Assembly (NCBI GenBank): GCA_041686485.1
Contig: JAWLDT010000005.1
Coordinates: 4,109 to 68,108, forward strand
Length of the DNA: 64,000 nt
Direction of reading: 5' to 3'
Source: PUPG01 sp041686485
GTDB taxonomy: Bacteria > Bacteroidota > Bacteroidia > Bacteroidales > UBA7960
The position numbers were made by a program, and so were the translations under genes. Of the stretch, positions 25,058 to 34,316 are shown one piece after another. Under the pieces are notes generated by a model. The model was not told the origin of the DNA and did no database searches. It saw only the letters and a program-made list of their open reading frames with translations. Each line of letters starts with the position of its first letter. Within the stretch, counting starts at the first letter, position 1.

Positions 25058-26779
25058 TTATCTGATAATTTCCTGGAATTCGCTTTGCCCGAAGAACTCA
25101 ATGAATTCTCTGTCACGGCGGGCACATTCAGCCATATCGGAATTGATTTCAATGGCGCGGCGCAGGTTGTCATAAAGGTTGGTTACTTCATTATTCCTGG
25201 CTGCGATGATTGCTTTCAGGTAGGCAACATCTGCACATTCAGGGGAACAGTTCAAGGTGTTCACGGCTGCGGATTCATTGCCGGCCATTAGTTGAGCCAG
25301 TGCAAGATTATATGTGCAGGTATATTCGGATAATGAAGAAAGTGCATCCTCATAGTCGCCTTTTTGGATATGTATTACACCGAGGTTATAGTCAACATTG
25401 ATACCCTGGGCCCTGGCAGAACGGAACAGGGATTCAGCATTTTCGATATCTTTTTCCCAGGCAGCTGCAACGCCCAGGTTATTTTGAATGTGGCCGTTGC
25501 CGGGAGCAAGTTGATTGGCTTTCTCGAGGTCTTGGGCAGCCTGTTCAACTTCACCAATCTCCAGTAATATAGCTGCGGCGTTGTTAAAGCCTTTATAACT
25601 GTTCGGGAAAAGCTCTTTCGCATTCTCGTAAATTTCGAGCCTGGTCTGCTTGTCTTCGGTTAAGGTTGCCGCAAAGAGCAGTTCTTCTTCTGTGAGTTCG
25701 GCAGGGTCCTCAATAGCAAGTTCAGAAAGTTCTTCATAGCTAAATTTGGGCTCGTAAGCGTGAACGCTGATTTCGGCACGGCGAAGAGGCTCAAGGAGCT
25801 TCTCTACTTCTTCGTAGATAAGTGTCATATCCTTGATTTTTCTTTCCCTTTCGGCGGGGTCTTCCTGGGTGTTAATTACGTTAGCAATAGCTTGCTTGTC
25901 AGGCAGATCAGAGGCATCAAGTTTAGTCATAAAGCCGTCAAAATCTTCCCCTTTGGCTTCTACACGGAACTCAGGCATGTCCACTTCCAGGTCTTCGAAT
26001 ACTTCAGTGATATAATCTTCAGCGGTGGCGGCACGGTCTTCTGATAGTTCCATGTTAAAGGCTACTTCACCTTCAGGGGAAGCCCAGGCATGTATGTCAA
26101 CTGCTTTCAGTTCCCAGCCTCTGTCAAGAAATTCTTTCAGGTTTTCAATGCGCTCCTGTGCTTCATCCTGGCTGTTCAGGTCAAGACGCCAGTTGAGGTT
26201 GTGGCGCATATAGGCAAAATAGATGTCAGCCGTTTCGGTTATGATTACTTCTTCCTCATATTCATGGGGTGCTATGGAAACAAAATGATCATCCTTAACC
26301 CTTTGTGAGGTAACAATGATGCCATCCGCCACTTTTCTTTCATTGAGTTCACTGGCATTGTCTTCCCTGCCTTCACGGAACACCCTGCCCTTGATATAGA
26401 GTTCTGATGCCATCAATTCGGGTTCAAACCCGATGAGATTGTTCAGGTCAAATGTGGTTTGACTGTCGCCATCCACCATGTTGCCCTGGGTGGTAGTGTT
26501 GGTACCACGCAGCCTGACAGTCTCAAGTTCTTTTTCCCCATCTTCATACTTTAAAACAGGGGTAAGCTCCATCACTGCATTTCTGTGGAAATAGCCCTCG
26601 CTGATAACTCCCTCAACATTGGCCTCAACTTCGCCGCCATGGTTTTCAAGAGGGTTGGTCTCAGGGGTGTAGCGCACACCTTCATCATAGTTTCGCACCA
26701 TCCTGTTAACACCACAGCTGGCTAATACACCTGCTGCAAGAATAATTACAGCAAAAAGCTTAAAGTTAATTTTTTTCAT
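25058..26779 (-). CDS. Lipoprotein with OmpA-like segment and TPR repeats
   Basis: 573 residues. A signal peptide with lipobox VLASC (Cys22) marks a lipoprotein. Residues about 60-200 are beta-rich. Around 240-300 is a segment like the OmpA C-terminal fold (DIHAWASPEGEVAFNMELSEDRA, where family members have GHTD...N..LS..RA), suggesting peptidoglycan contact. The C-terminal third carries TPR-like helical pairs (e.g. PNSYKGFNNAAAILLEIGE, and NNLGVAAAWEKDIENAESLF). A strong Bacteroidota promoter lies upstream. A structural envelope role is likely; no specific name recognised. Confidence 0.75.
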   Translation of the reverse strand: MKKINFKLFAVIILAAGVLASCGVNRMVRNYDEGVRYTPETNPLENHGGEVEANVEGVISEGYFHRNAVMELTPVLKYEDGEKELETVRLRGTNTTTQGNMVDGDSQTTFDLNNLIGFEPELMASELYIKGRVFREGREDNASELNERKVADGIIVTSQRVKDDHFVSIAPHEYEEEVIITETADIYFAYMRHNLNWRLDLNSQDEAQERIENLKEFLDRGWELKAVDIHAWASPEGEVAFNMELSEDRAATAEDYITEVFEDLEVDMPEFRVEAKGEDFDGFMTKLDASDLPDKQAIANVINTQEDPAERERKIKDMTLIYEEVEKLLEPLRRAEISVHAYEPKFSYEELSELAIEDPAELTEEELLFAATLTEDKQTRLEIYENAKELFPNSYKGFNNAAAILLEIGEVEQAAQDLEKANQLAPGNGHIQNNLGVAAAWEKDIENAESLFRSARAQGINVDYNLGVIHIQKGDYEDALSSLSEYTCTYNLALAQLMAGNESAAVNTLNCSPECADVAYLKAIIAARNNEVTNLYDNLRRAIEINSDMAECARRDREFIEFFGQSEFQEIIR

Positions 26780-26835
26780 AATGTTCGTTTTGTATTGGTT
26801 AATTTTTATGTGGGTTGGTTTTGCTTAGTATGAAT

Positions 26836-26867
26836 CAAAGTTACAAATATATAAAAAAGTTTCAAAC
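26836..26867 (-). promoter_or_regulatory. Bacteroidota-type promoter for the TPR lipoprotein
   Basis: On the minus strand TTTG, 19 bp, then TAACTTTG match the -33/-7 consensus closely; an overlapping TATATTTG lies within the spacer. The start codon is about 57 bp downstream. Between this promoter and the next gene (26868-27131) I see nothing further. Confidence 0.65.
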
Positions 26868-27131
26868 ATTTTTCCGGTGTTAATTTTATGGAAGCTTTTC
26901 GAAATAAAGACATCCAACCTCCATTATTCATAAAAAATGTGTTTGTCAATATGTTCAAACATGTGCGGTCAAAAGCGCTGAGAGCAGTGGTATGCAGGAA
27001 GAATTGCCGGAACGCTATTTACCCGGTAACCTGGAACCAGGGAACAGGCTTTCGTATGTTATAACAAAAAAGCAAAAAGGCCTTAGCAGGCAGGATGTGT
27101 TGACCCCACCTACCTCCGCCAACTGAAAATA

Positions 27132-30100
27132 CTATTTAATGGTGAATTTTACGATCACGGGTTTTCCATCTTCTTCGATTCTCAGAATATACACACCGGA
27201 ATGCAAATGCAACACTTCCAGTTCAAGGCTGGCGCCTTTCATTTGCTGGCGTAAAACTTCATTGCCCATCACATCCATTACCCTGACCTCAGCCACCTGG
27301 CCAGTAGCTTTGTTGATCCTGAGTACATCCGAAGCTGGATTGGGATACACCGTAATATCAATCAATTCGGATTCTTCAATCGCTGTAGTGGAAACGGTGT
27401 ATTCAAAGGCAGATATATCACTGAAAAATCCATCTTTATGGGCGATGGCTTTAATGGTGACATCGTTTTCAATCACGATCGGATTGGTAAAAAGCTCGCT
27501 TTGGTCATCCGGATCTTCACCGTCAAGGGTATAGAATATGTCCGCATTTTCTGTATCCGTCATCAGGGTAACTTCAGTACCTGCAGGCACTTCGCCCGGT
27601 TCGGGATCTGCATAAGGCGCTTCTACATCAATGTCTTCAACAATGTCCCTGACTTCGATGTGATCGATCTTTATCAGGAATTCTCCATAGGTTTCTGTGT
27701 GATGAAAGGCAATATAAATGTCTTGACCGGTATAAGGGGTAAGATCCAAAGCTCTTTCTGACCAGGCCGTGTCTCCGGGTTGCAGGGTTTCTTCCCACAG
27801 CACCTCTGTAAACTCATCCAGGCGGTTAGTGGTGGTGGATACATATACCTTGTAATGGTCATAGGCGTATGTTGGATCTCCATTGGCAACCTGGAAAGAA
27901 AATTCCTGTTCATCGTCCACTTCAATTTTTGGGGTCACCAGCCAGTTATCGGGTTCCAGTTCGCCCATGCCTGGTACGAAGGAAAATGATAATGCAACGT
28001 GGTTGCCGCTATAAGGTGTGTGTACATGGCCATAACCAAGCATCCAGGTCACATAGTCCTGGTTCATATCGTGGGTCATCCATCCGTGAGGAGGAAATGC
28101 CTCTGTCTGGAAGTTTTCAAAAACAAAAGGCTCTACCGGCATGGAGTTTCCTTCCAGTTCAATTTCAATATCGCCCCCGTTGGTTTCAATCAGGAAGGTT
28201 TGCGGATATTCCCCATCTTCGAAAGGTTCAAATGAAACATAGAAGACATATTCTTCTCCAAAAGCCAGTTCCACCTCATCTTCTTCAAAAGTGGATGTAA
28301 AATAATTGCCGCTAAAGCTTGCCTCATCAACGGTCAGCACCCCGGCACCCATATTCCTGAGCCTGAATTCTTCAGAAGTAGTCCAGGTATTGTTTGGGAT
28401 GCTCTCTGCATTCCAGCTTTCCTCGTTGATCCAGGCAACAGGTTCCGTTATGGTACCTGCCACACTAATGTCGTCAATGCGCATCGGGAGGGCGTTATTG
28501 GCATCCCCGTCTGTGGAATGCCTGAAGCGAATGTAAATTTCCTCACCGGAGTAGTCTGCAAGGTCTGCATTGGCAGGCGAGAAATTATACATAGGCTCAG
28601 GCGCACTGAAAATGCCTTTTACATCCCAGCTTTGGCCGTAATCCTGGCTAACTTCAACATAAAGGGTATCGTGTCCGATCGCCCTTTTATCTTTATCATC
28701 CTTACCATATATCCAGCCGTTTCTCCAATAGAAAATAAGTTCATATTCTGCTGCATCCGGGATTTGCAAAGGCGGGGTGATAAGGATGGCATCAACAGGG
28801 TGGTTAAAACTTGCCATAGCTGCAAATTCGCCGCTGTTAGCATCTGTGGTGGTCGTCCAGTAACCGTTCTGGGTGATCCAGTCAGCCGGAGGCACAGCCC
28901 CTTCGTTATTTTCAAAACCTTCTTCAAAAGGAAATGCAGTGACCGGGTTATGAATGATGGTTTGGAAGGACCATACCGGGCAATCTACGGCATCCCCCAT
29001 GTCGTTATATGGCACCACCTGCCAGTAATACTCTGTATCGTAGTCCAGTTGAGGCGTTTTTAAATAACGGTTTGTACCCACGTCTTGCCCATCGATGATA
29101 TTGGTTGGGGGGTTATCTGTGCCCAGGTAAACCTTATAGCCTTGCGCCAGGGCCGAAGCATTCCATTGCAAGAGCTGGGTAATAAAAGCATCTTCCAGCC
29201 CATCTGCCGGGCGGGGATGGGAGGCAGGGTTTGGTGCTACTTCATGATAAATATCAGGTGCGATAATGTAATCCAGGTAAACTCTCGGTTCTCCATAAAA
29301 GGCAATGTACCCAAGGCCTTCGTACCCGTCAGTATCGATGATATAACGCTGATATGAGCCGGTAAGATCAATGGTCTCCAGGTCGGTCCAGTTTTCATTA
29401 TCGTAGGAATGCCTCACGGTGAGTTCTCCTGTGGTTTGTTTGGAAGCATAAAAAACAACCTCATCCCCTTCCTGAATGTTGACTTTTGGGGTGATGAGCA
29501 TGCCGGGGCTGGCTGTGGCTCCTAACATGGCATTGCCTCCGCCCATAAAACCACCAAACCCTCTGCGGTTCCAGGAACCCGGGTCAACGGTCCATTGTTC
29601 TGGCGGAAACTCCGTATTATCAAAGGTCTCAATAATGGCATATTCACTAACAGCAAAACCCTCCACGTAAATATATACGGGATCATTCACGCTGTTGGTT
29701 TCCAGGGAAACATACCCATTATACATGCCCGGCTGCGTGGGTTCAAACCGGATGTCAACCAGTTCGGTTTCCCCGGCTTCAATGGTTCCGGAATAGTTGG
29801 TATGGAAAGGTAGCCCGTTATTATCCAGCCCGTTGATCACCAGGTCGTCGGTTCCTGTATTTTTAAGGGTTACATTGATGGTTTTTACATTGTTTTCGTG
29901 AATGTAAAAATAATACAGTTGTGGGGGTTGAATGCTCAGGGCCGGGCCATCCGGTATGTCCTCAAACCACATCCGGATATTGGGGCGGTAATTTTTTATC
30001 TGGTATTCCTGGGGTGGATTGGCAGGATCATAGGCCGGGCTCATATCTTTGACCGCCAATAAACTCATGTTAGAATCGACAGCAGTGGAATGGAATTCCG

Positions 30101-30557
30101 CATTGAGCCGAAAGCCGGGTTGATCCTCTGTCATGGCAATCAACAGGTTGTCTTCATTATTGTATTCAAACGGAACCTGCAAGGATATCTCAGCCCATCC
30201 TTCCTGGTTGACGACATTGCAGGTGCCCTCATAAACCAGGGTAAGGTCTTCGGTAATATAGCCGGTCAGGGTTTCCTGGTCGGTGTGAGCCATGTAAATG
30301 CGTACCTGGTCATCCCAGTGCCGTCCTCCATTGTAGTAAAAACCAAGCTTATATATGCGCTCTCCATCTACATCAATTTCCTCTTGCAGGAAAATGGTCT
30401 GGGAATAGCTGTATGAATGATAAGGATCAATGGGGAGACCCTCTTCATGGATACCATCTCCTATTTCCAGTGCAGGCCCCTGGCCGGAAACGTGTTGAAA
30501 CGGTATAAACAGCATCATAAGGATACCAATGATGCCTGTCAGGTAAAAGTTTTTCAT
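27132..30557 (-). CDS. Large secreted multidomain protein with T9SS type A sorting domain
   Basis: 1141 residues with a signal peptide (cleavage near HVSGQG at about 25). Domains recognised by pattern: a choice-of-anchor-D-like repeat near 220-305 (VDIRFEPTQPGMYNGYVSLE); several jelly-roll, cleaved-adhesin/anchor-J-like modules (e.g. ITPPLQIPDAAEYELIFYW and LVTPKIEVDDEQEFSFQVA); a fibronectin-III-like segment (LLQWNASALAQGYKVYLGTD); a CHB_HEX_C-like module near 985-1060 (ADIFYTLDGEDP); and a C-terminal type IX sorting domain beginning VYPNPASDVLRI. It would be exported by the T9SS and anchored or released at the surface. No catalytic domain is evident, so adhesion or carbohydrate binding is the best guess. 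Confidence 0.85.
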   Translation of the reverse strand: MKNFYLTGIIGILMMLFIPFQHVSGQGPALEIGDGIHEEGLPIDPYHSYSYSQTIFLQEEIDVDGERIYKLGFYYNGGRHWDDQVRIYMAHTDQETLTGYITEDLTLVYEGTCNVVNQEGWAEISLQVPFEYNNEDNLLIAMTEDQPGFRLNAEFHSTAVDSNMSLLAVKDMSPAYDPANPPQEYQIKNYRPNIRMWFEDIPDGPALSIQPPQLYYFYIHENNVKTINVTLKNTGTDDLVINGLDNNGLPFHTNYSGTIEAGETELVDIRFEPTQPGMYNGYVSLETNSVNDPVYIYVEGFAVSEYAIIETFDNTEFPPEQWTVDPGSWNRRGFGGFMGGGNAMLGATASPGMLITPKVNIQEGDEVVFYASKQTTGELTVRHSYDNENWTDLETIDLTGSYQRYIIDTDGYEGLGYIAFYGEPRVYLDYIIAPDIYHEVAPNPASHPRPADGLEDAFITQLLQWNASALAQGYKVYLGTDNPPTNIIDGQDVGTNRYLKTPQLDYDTEYYWQVVPYNDMGDAVDCPVWSFQTIIHNPVTAFPFEEGFENNEGAVPPADWITQNGYWTTTTDANSGEFAAMASFNHPVDAILITPPLQIPDAAEYELIFYWRNGWIYGKDDKDKRAIGHDTLYVEVSQDYGQSWDVKGIFSAPEPMYNFSPANADLADYSGEEIYIRFRHSTDGDANNALPMRIDDISVAGTITEPVAWINEESWNAESIPNNTWTTSEEFRLRNMGAGVLTVDEASFSGNYFTSTFEEDEVELAFGEEYVFYVSFEPFEDGEYPQTFLIETNGGDIEIELEGNSMPVEPFVFENFQTEAFPPHGWMTHDMNQDYVTWMLGYGHVHTPYSGNHVALSFSFVPGMGELEPDNWLVTPKIEVDDEQEFSFQVANGDPTYAYDHYKVYVSTTTNRLDEFTEVLWEETLQPGDTAWSERALDLTPYTGQDIYIAFHHTETYGEFLIKIDHIEVRDIVEDIDVEAPYADPEPGEVPAGTEVTLMTDTENADIFYTLDGEDPDDQSELFTNPIVIENDVTIKAIAHKDGFFSDISAFEYTVSTTAIEESELIDITVYPNPASDVLRINKATGQVAEVRVMDVMGNEVLRQQMKGASLELEVLHLHSGVYILRIEEDGKPVIVKFTIK

Positions 30558-30610
30558 GCAAATTCAATTTGGTTGTTAGTAATGAAGCTCCCGCTTTTTA
30601 ATTATTTGAT

Positions 30611-30618
30611 CAAATCTA
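30611..30618 (-). promoter_or_regulatory. -7-like element (TAGATTTG) before the T9SS protein gene
   Basis: TAGATTTG on the minus strand fits TAnnTTTG about 54 bp before the start; no good -33 box. The rest of the 490-bp spacer 30558-31049 holds this box and the tRNA promoter and otherwise nothing I recognise. Confidence 0.35.
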
Positions 30619-30977
30619 CTAAAAAGAAATCAAAAACAGTATAATTGTGAGATGGAAGTGAAAAGCAGGGATATGGCGTTAACTTGCCATAGTATGCTAT
30701 TTGATTGTCAGCCTGATTTACGTTCAACGGGCGCATAATTATTGCTTAACCGGGAGTAAAACTGCCCGTTTATTGCAGTAATGCGCTAACAAGGCACTTT
30801 CATTTTGGTGCGATATACGCAGGCACGATGCTATTAAAGTTTTTATTTTATTGGATTAAAGGGGCAATATAGCCCTGAACAGGCAATAAATTATTTATTT
30901 AGGGTTTAGGGATGCGTGATCACCTGCATGATTAAAAACAGCGATAATCCGGAGGGTTGCTAAAAAAATCCATTCAG

Positions 30978-31010
30978 TTTTGCGGGGTTTCAAAATTTGT
31001 TATACATTTG
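30978..31010 (+). promoter_or_regulatory. Bacteroidota-type promoter for the tRNA-Glu / rpsT unit
   Basis: TTTTG, a 20-bp spacer, then TACATTTG: a near-perfect -33/-7 pair. Transcription would begin about 30 bp before the first tRNA-Glu. Confidence 0.75.
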
Positions 31011-31049
31011 CAAACCTTTTCCGGTTTACCTATGACCGGAAAATGTCAT

Positions 31050-31121
31050 GGCCCGTTCGTCTAGTGGTTAGGACGCCAGGTTTTCATCCTGGTAACAGGG
31101 GTTCGATTCCCCTACGGGCTA
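31050..31121 (+). tRNA. tRNA-Glu (anticodon UUC)
   Basis: A 72-base cloverleaf: acceptor arms GGCCCGT/ACGGGCT (first pair G-T), D-arm with AGTGGTTAGGA, anticodon stem CCAGG/CCTGG with loop TTTTCAT giving anticodon TTC, and T-arm GGGG-TTCGATT-CCCC. The discriminator is A and CCA is not encoded. It is identical to the copy at 31491. Confidence 0.97.
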
Positions 31122-31159
31122 CAAAACACGTATGGTTTATATCTAATTATTATTATCAC

Positions 31160-31414
31160 ATGGCACATCATAAGTCTGCAAAAAAGAGAGTACGCTCCGA
31201 TAATGCCAAAAGGCTAAGGAATCGCTATTATGCCAAATCTACCCGAACAGCTGTGAAAAAGCTCCGGCAAATGGATGACAAGACGCAAGCCCAGGAGAAC
31301 TTGCCCGCCGTTTTTTCCCGCCTGGATCGTTTGGCCAAAAAGTCAGTTATTCATAAAAACAAAGCGTCCAACCTGAAGTCGAAACTGGCTAAGTATGTAA
31401 ACAGCCTGCAATAA
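31160..31414 (+). CDS. rpsT: 30S ribosomal protein S20
   Basis: 84 residues, basic, the usual S20 size. MAHHKSAKKRVRSDNAKRLR at the start and KKSVIHKNKASNLKSKL near the end are family hallmarks. It binds 16S rRNA in the small subunit. The gene stands 38 bp after one tRNA-Glu and 76 bp before an identical one. In-frame sequence upstream runs through the tRNA and is not part of the protein. Confidence 0.97.
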   Translation: MAHHKSAKKRVRSDNAKRLRNRYYAKSTRTAVKKLRQMDDKTQAQENLPAVFSRLDRLAKKSVIHKNKASNLKSKLAKYVNSLQ

Positions 31415-31470
31415 CAGAGAATTTTCACAGGTCCCATTTTAAAAAAATGGTGGCCATTACAAAGAAATAT

Positions 31471-31478
31471 TATTTTTG
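31471..31478 (+). promoter_or_regulatory. -7 element (TATTTTTG) before the second tRNA-Glu
   Basis: TATTTTTG matches TAnnTTTG 12 bp before the second tRNA; the -33 position reads ATGG, so it is a partial match. It could let the second tRNA be transcribed on its own. Confidence 0.4.
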
Positions 31479-31490
31479 CAGCTTTCATCA

Positions 31491-31562
31491 GGCCCGTTCG
31501 TCTAGTGGTTAGGACGCCAGGTTTTCATCCTGGTAACAGGGGTTCGATTCCCCTACGGGCTA
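31491..31562 (+). tRNA. tRNA-Glu (anticodon UUC), second identical copy
   Basis: The same 72-base sequence as the copy at 31050, base for base, including the TTC anticodon loop. A strong terminator begins 7 bp after its end. Confidence 0.97.
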
Positions 31563-31568
31563 CTAATA

Positions 31569-31596
31569 AGACCTTTCGCCAGAAAGGTCTTTTTTT
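31569..31596 (+). terminator. Rho-independent terminator after the tRNA-Glu / rpsT unit
   Basis: AGACCTTTC-GCCA-GAAAGGTCT, a perfect 9-bp stem with a four-base loop, followed by a T-run. Confidence 0.9.
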
Positions 31597-31724
31597 GTAC
31601 CCAAATAGTTCATAATTTAGCATAAAACACAAATTAACTGTGCAACTTGTGTCTTGAACAGGGAGGTGAAAATGTTATGTTCCTGTTTTTTTAGCCTTGT
31701 TATCTCAATGAATTGGTTGTATAT

Positions 31725-32444
31725 ATGGATCCCGGTCAGACAAAAGCCTATCCGATACCATTGCCAGGAAGCATAAAGTGCTGGGCTGAGGATGACCGTC
31801 CACGCGAAAAGTTGCTGGCCAAAGGTAGTAAGGCTTTGTCCAATGCCGAATTGCTTGCCATTATTATTGGCTCCGGAACCAATGAGTATTCTGCGGTGGA
31901 GTTGTCGCGCAACATCTTAAACAGGGTATCCAACAATCTTGATGAACTGGCCCGGTTAACCCTGGCCGATCTGATGCGGTTTAAAGGTATCGGTGAGGCA
32001 AAAGCATGCAACATGACAGCCGTCATGGAACTTGGTCGGCGACGACGTCTGGCTGAAGGTCTTCGCAGAAACACCATAAGAACAAGCAGGGATGCCTTTG
32101 AAATCATGGAACCTGTCGTGGGCGATTTGACCTATGAAGCGTTCTGGATTATTCTACTGAACCGCACTCAAGGTGTCCAGCGAACCGTCAGTATCAGCGA
32201 AGGAAGTGTTGCCGGTACAGTCGCTGATCCCAAGAAAATATTCAAAATGGCGCTCGAAAACAATGCTTCATCCATTATCCTTTGTCATAATCATCCAAGT
32301 GGCCAGGTTAACCCCAGCCCGGATGATCAGCGTATTACAAGGCTCTGCAAGAACGCAGGCGCATTCCTGGAGCTCCCCGTCATCGACCATCTGATTATAG
32401 GAGGAGGTCAATTCTTTAGCTTCGCCGATGAAGGCCTGCTATGA
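31725..32444 (+). CDS. radC: RadC-family JAB-domain protein
   Basis: 239 residues from ATG 31725; an upstream in-frame TTG (31713) is less likely. The N-terminal part holds a helix-hairpin-helix-like segment (LADLMRFKGIGEAKACNMTA) after EDDRPREKLLAKGSKALSNAELL-type sequence. The C-terminal JAB/MPN domain has the metal motif HNHPSG with the downstream DDQRITR aspartate. RadC was named for DNA repair but its true role is unsettled; a nuclease or protease-like activity has been discussed. It follows the tRNA terminator. Confidence 0.95.
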   Translation: MDPGQTKAYPIPLPGSIKCWAEDDRPREKLLAKGSKALSNAELLAIIIGSGTNEYSAVELSRNILNRVSNNLDELARLTLADLMRFKGIGEAKACNMTAVMELGRRRRLAEGLRRNTIRTSRDAFEIMEPVVGDLTYEAFWIILLNRTQGVQRTVSISEGSVAGTVADPKKIFKMALENNASSIILCHNHPSGQVNPSPDDQRITRLCKNAGAFLELPVIDHLIIGGGQFFSFADEGLL

Positions 32445-32454
32445 TCCTCTCTTC

Positions 32455-32889
32455 GCTACCCCGCATCCTCGCTTAGGTTCCTTAAGTCGCTTTAATCTTT
32501 CATGTGTTTTTTGCGTGGATGAAGCCGGCAAAAAACAAAGGTAAGTTGGCTGGGCTATACAGGAGCATGCTATTTTACCGAGACACCCAAAAACCAGAAT
32601 TTTTTTAAAAAAATGGCCTGCGACTGTGGTGACAGGGTTAAGCCCTCTGACAGGTCAAGCCCTGTCATTACGGTAGCTCTTCAGGGGGGAGTGATTGAGG
32701 CCGGCCAAGCCCGGCCTGGACAGGTATCAGCTCCCAGCTCCCGTTCACCGTTCACTTCTTCCTTCCAGCTTCAACCTCTGAGACTTCTCCACATTTAGAC
32801 CTTTCCACATTTCGACTTTCCGACCTTTCTTCCTTCGAGCTTCCAGCTTCGAGCTTCCAGCTTCGAGTTTCCAGCTTCGAGCTTCCAGC
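32455..32889. repeat. Mosaic of dispersed intergenic repeats, with a 14-bp tandem array
   Basis: The 525-bp spacer after radC has no gene but several modules seen elsewhere. These are CGCATCCTCGCTTAGG and CTTAAGTCGC (as at 50.3-50.5 kb); a palindromic GACAGGTCAAGCCCTGTC unit at 32624-32690 (as at 63.95 kb); GTTCACCGTTCACT at 32743; and CTGAGACTTCTCCAC at 32778-32825 (inverse copy at 35962-36005). At 32834-32889 there are four tandem copies of TTCGAGCTTCCAGC. Confidence 0.75.
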
Positions 32890-32969
32890 TATTGTATCCA
32901 ACATCTTTTTTCAGGTACAATAAAAAACCCATTAACTTTACACCTTGATTCTAATAAGCTTTTAGTTAG

Positions 32970-34316
32970 ATGATTCTTGTGTATAGTCCAAAATTTTCCA
33001 AGAGGATAACCTATACCATGGACTTGCTCCTGGGTAGGCTCCTTGGGGCTGAATGGCAACTGACCAGCAACCTGAAGCAGTTTGGCAATTACGAAGGACC
33101 CAGGATTAACTATAGCACCAGGCGCCGGGGTGATGATATGGTGCATATTCCTGCGCATGGGTTCCTGATGGAACGTGGCATTCAGGAGTTTGTTCCCGAA
33201 CTGCGCTGGCAGGACTCCCTTCCTTTGCTTTTCCCCGCCAACGATAAGGAAGCCGACCTTCCGTTCGATGTGTTTGCTGCCGCTTTTTACCTGGTTAGTC
33301 GTTACGAAGAATACCTGCCTCACCGAAAAGATGTTTTCGGTCGTTTTGAAGCATCTGAATCTTACGCGTTTCAAAACGGCTTTTTGCATAAACCAGTGGT
33401 CAATTATTACGTTGCTATGATCAGGGAAAAGTTGCAGGAGAAATTCCCCGAATACAGCTTAAAAACCCCTGTTTTCACTTTTATCCCGACTTATGACATC
33501 GATGTTGCCTATGCCTATAAGGGCAGGGCAGGGGTACGCTCTTTCCTCGGCGCTGTTCGTTCGCTGGCTCAATTCGACTTCACGGCTCTGAAGCAACGTA
33601 TCCGGGTCCTTTCAGGCATTGAACAAGATCCTTTTGACTCCTATGACAAGCAAATACGTTTATATAAAGAGAGTGGCATCAAAGCATTCTGTTTTTTTCT
33701 GGTGGGGGATTACGGACCTTATGACCGGAACCTGAGCGTTTATTCGTCAGCGCTCTTTTCGCTGATAAAAAAGCTTGGCGACTATGCCCACATCGGGATA
33801 CATCCGAGTTATGCATCCAATAAAGATGATGCATTGCTTGAAAAAGAGATAAGGCGGTTATCAGAAATTACCCATCAGGAAATCCTGTTCAGCCGGCAGC
33901 ATTACCTGAGGCTGAATATCCCGCAAACTTTTCATAACCTTCTGAAGCATAATATCACTTATGACTTTACAATGGGTTATGCCAGCCAACCAGGCTTCAG
34001 AGCAAGCATTTGCTCGCCTTACCCCTTTTATGACCTTGTCCATGAACATGGCACCCCTCTGACCATCATTCCTTTTACCATAATGGATGGTACCTTGCGC
34101 GACTACCTGCAGTTAACGCCGGAAGAATCGGAGTTAGTCATTAAGCAGCTTATCGAAGAAGTGGCCGCTGTTGGCGGAACATTTGTCAGTCTGTGGCATA
34201 ATGACGCACTCTGTGACTTCGGTCCATGGGAAGGCTGGCAGCATGTATATGATGCTATGTACAAACTCGCTTCAGAAAAACACGAAAAAAATTATGATCC
34301 AATACATCAAACATGA
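32970..34316 (+). CDS. Polysaccharide deacetylase-family protein (DUF7033-type N-terminus)
   Basis: 448 residues. The N-terminal 160 residues resemble the DUF7033 region that precedes deacetylase-like domains in Bacteroidota. The C-terminal part shows a divergent NodB fold: FIPTYDIDVAYAY near 171-183 in place of the usual TFDD motif, HIGIHPSYAS near 274 and SLWHND near 408. A metal-dependent carbohydrate esterase is plausible; substrate is not evident. It overlaps the next gene by 23 bp, so both probably belong to one operon. Confidence 0.75.
   Translation: MILVYSPKFSKRITYTMDLLLGRLLGAEWQLTSNLKQFGNYEGPRINYSTRRRGDDMVHIPAHGFLMERGIQEFVPELRWQDSLPLLFPANDKEADLPFDVFAAAFYLVSRYEEYLPHRKDVFGRFEASESYAFQNGFLHKPVVNYYVAMIREKLQEKFPEYSLKTPVFTFIPTYDIDVAYAYKGRAGVRSFLGAVRSLAQFDFTALKQRIRVLSGIEQDPFDSYDKQIRLYKESGIKAFCFFLVGDYGPYDRNLSVYSSALFSLIKKLGDYAHIGIHPSYASNKDDALLEKEIRRLSEITHQEILFSRQHYLRLNIPQTFHNLLKHNITYDFTMGYASQPGFRASICSPYPFYDLVHEHGTPLTIIPFTIMDGTLRDYLQLTPEESELVIKQLIEEVAAVGGTFVSLWHNDALCDFGPWEGWQHVYDAMYKLASEKHEKNYDPIHQT

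Noticed and set aside
26975..27000. Sequence resembling a cDNA-synthesis adapter (GCAGTGGTAT)
   Set aside because: Only about ten bases match and the surrounding sequence is ordinary intergenic DNA; chance is the simplest explanation.
30980..31159. N-terminal extension of rpsT across the tRNA-Glu
   Set aside because: S20 begins MAHHKSAKKR at 31160; the upstream in-frame sequence is the tRNA gene and its promoter.
32834..32889. Possible CRISPR array
   Set aside because: The units are directly abutting 14-mers with no spacers and no cas genes nearby; the 9-mer array at 50492-50536 fails for the same reason.
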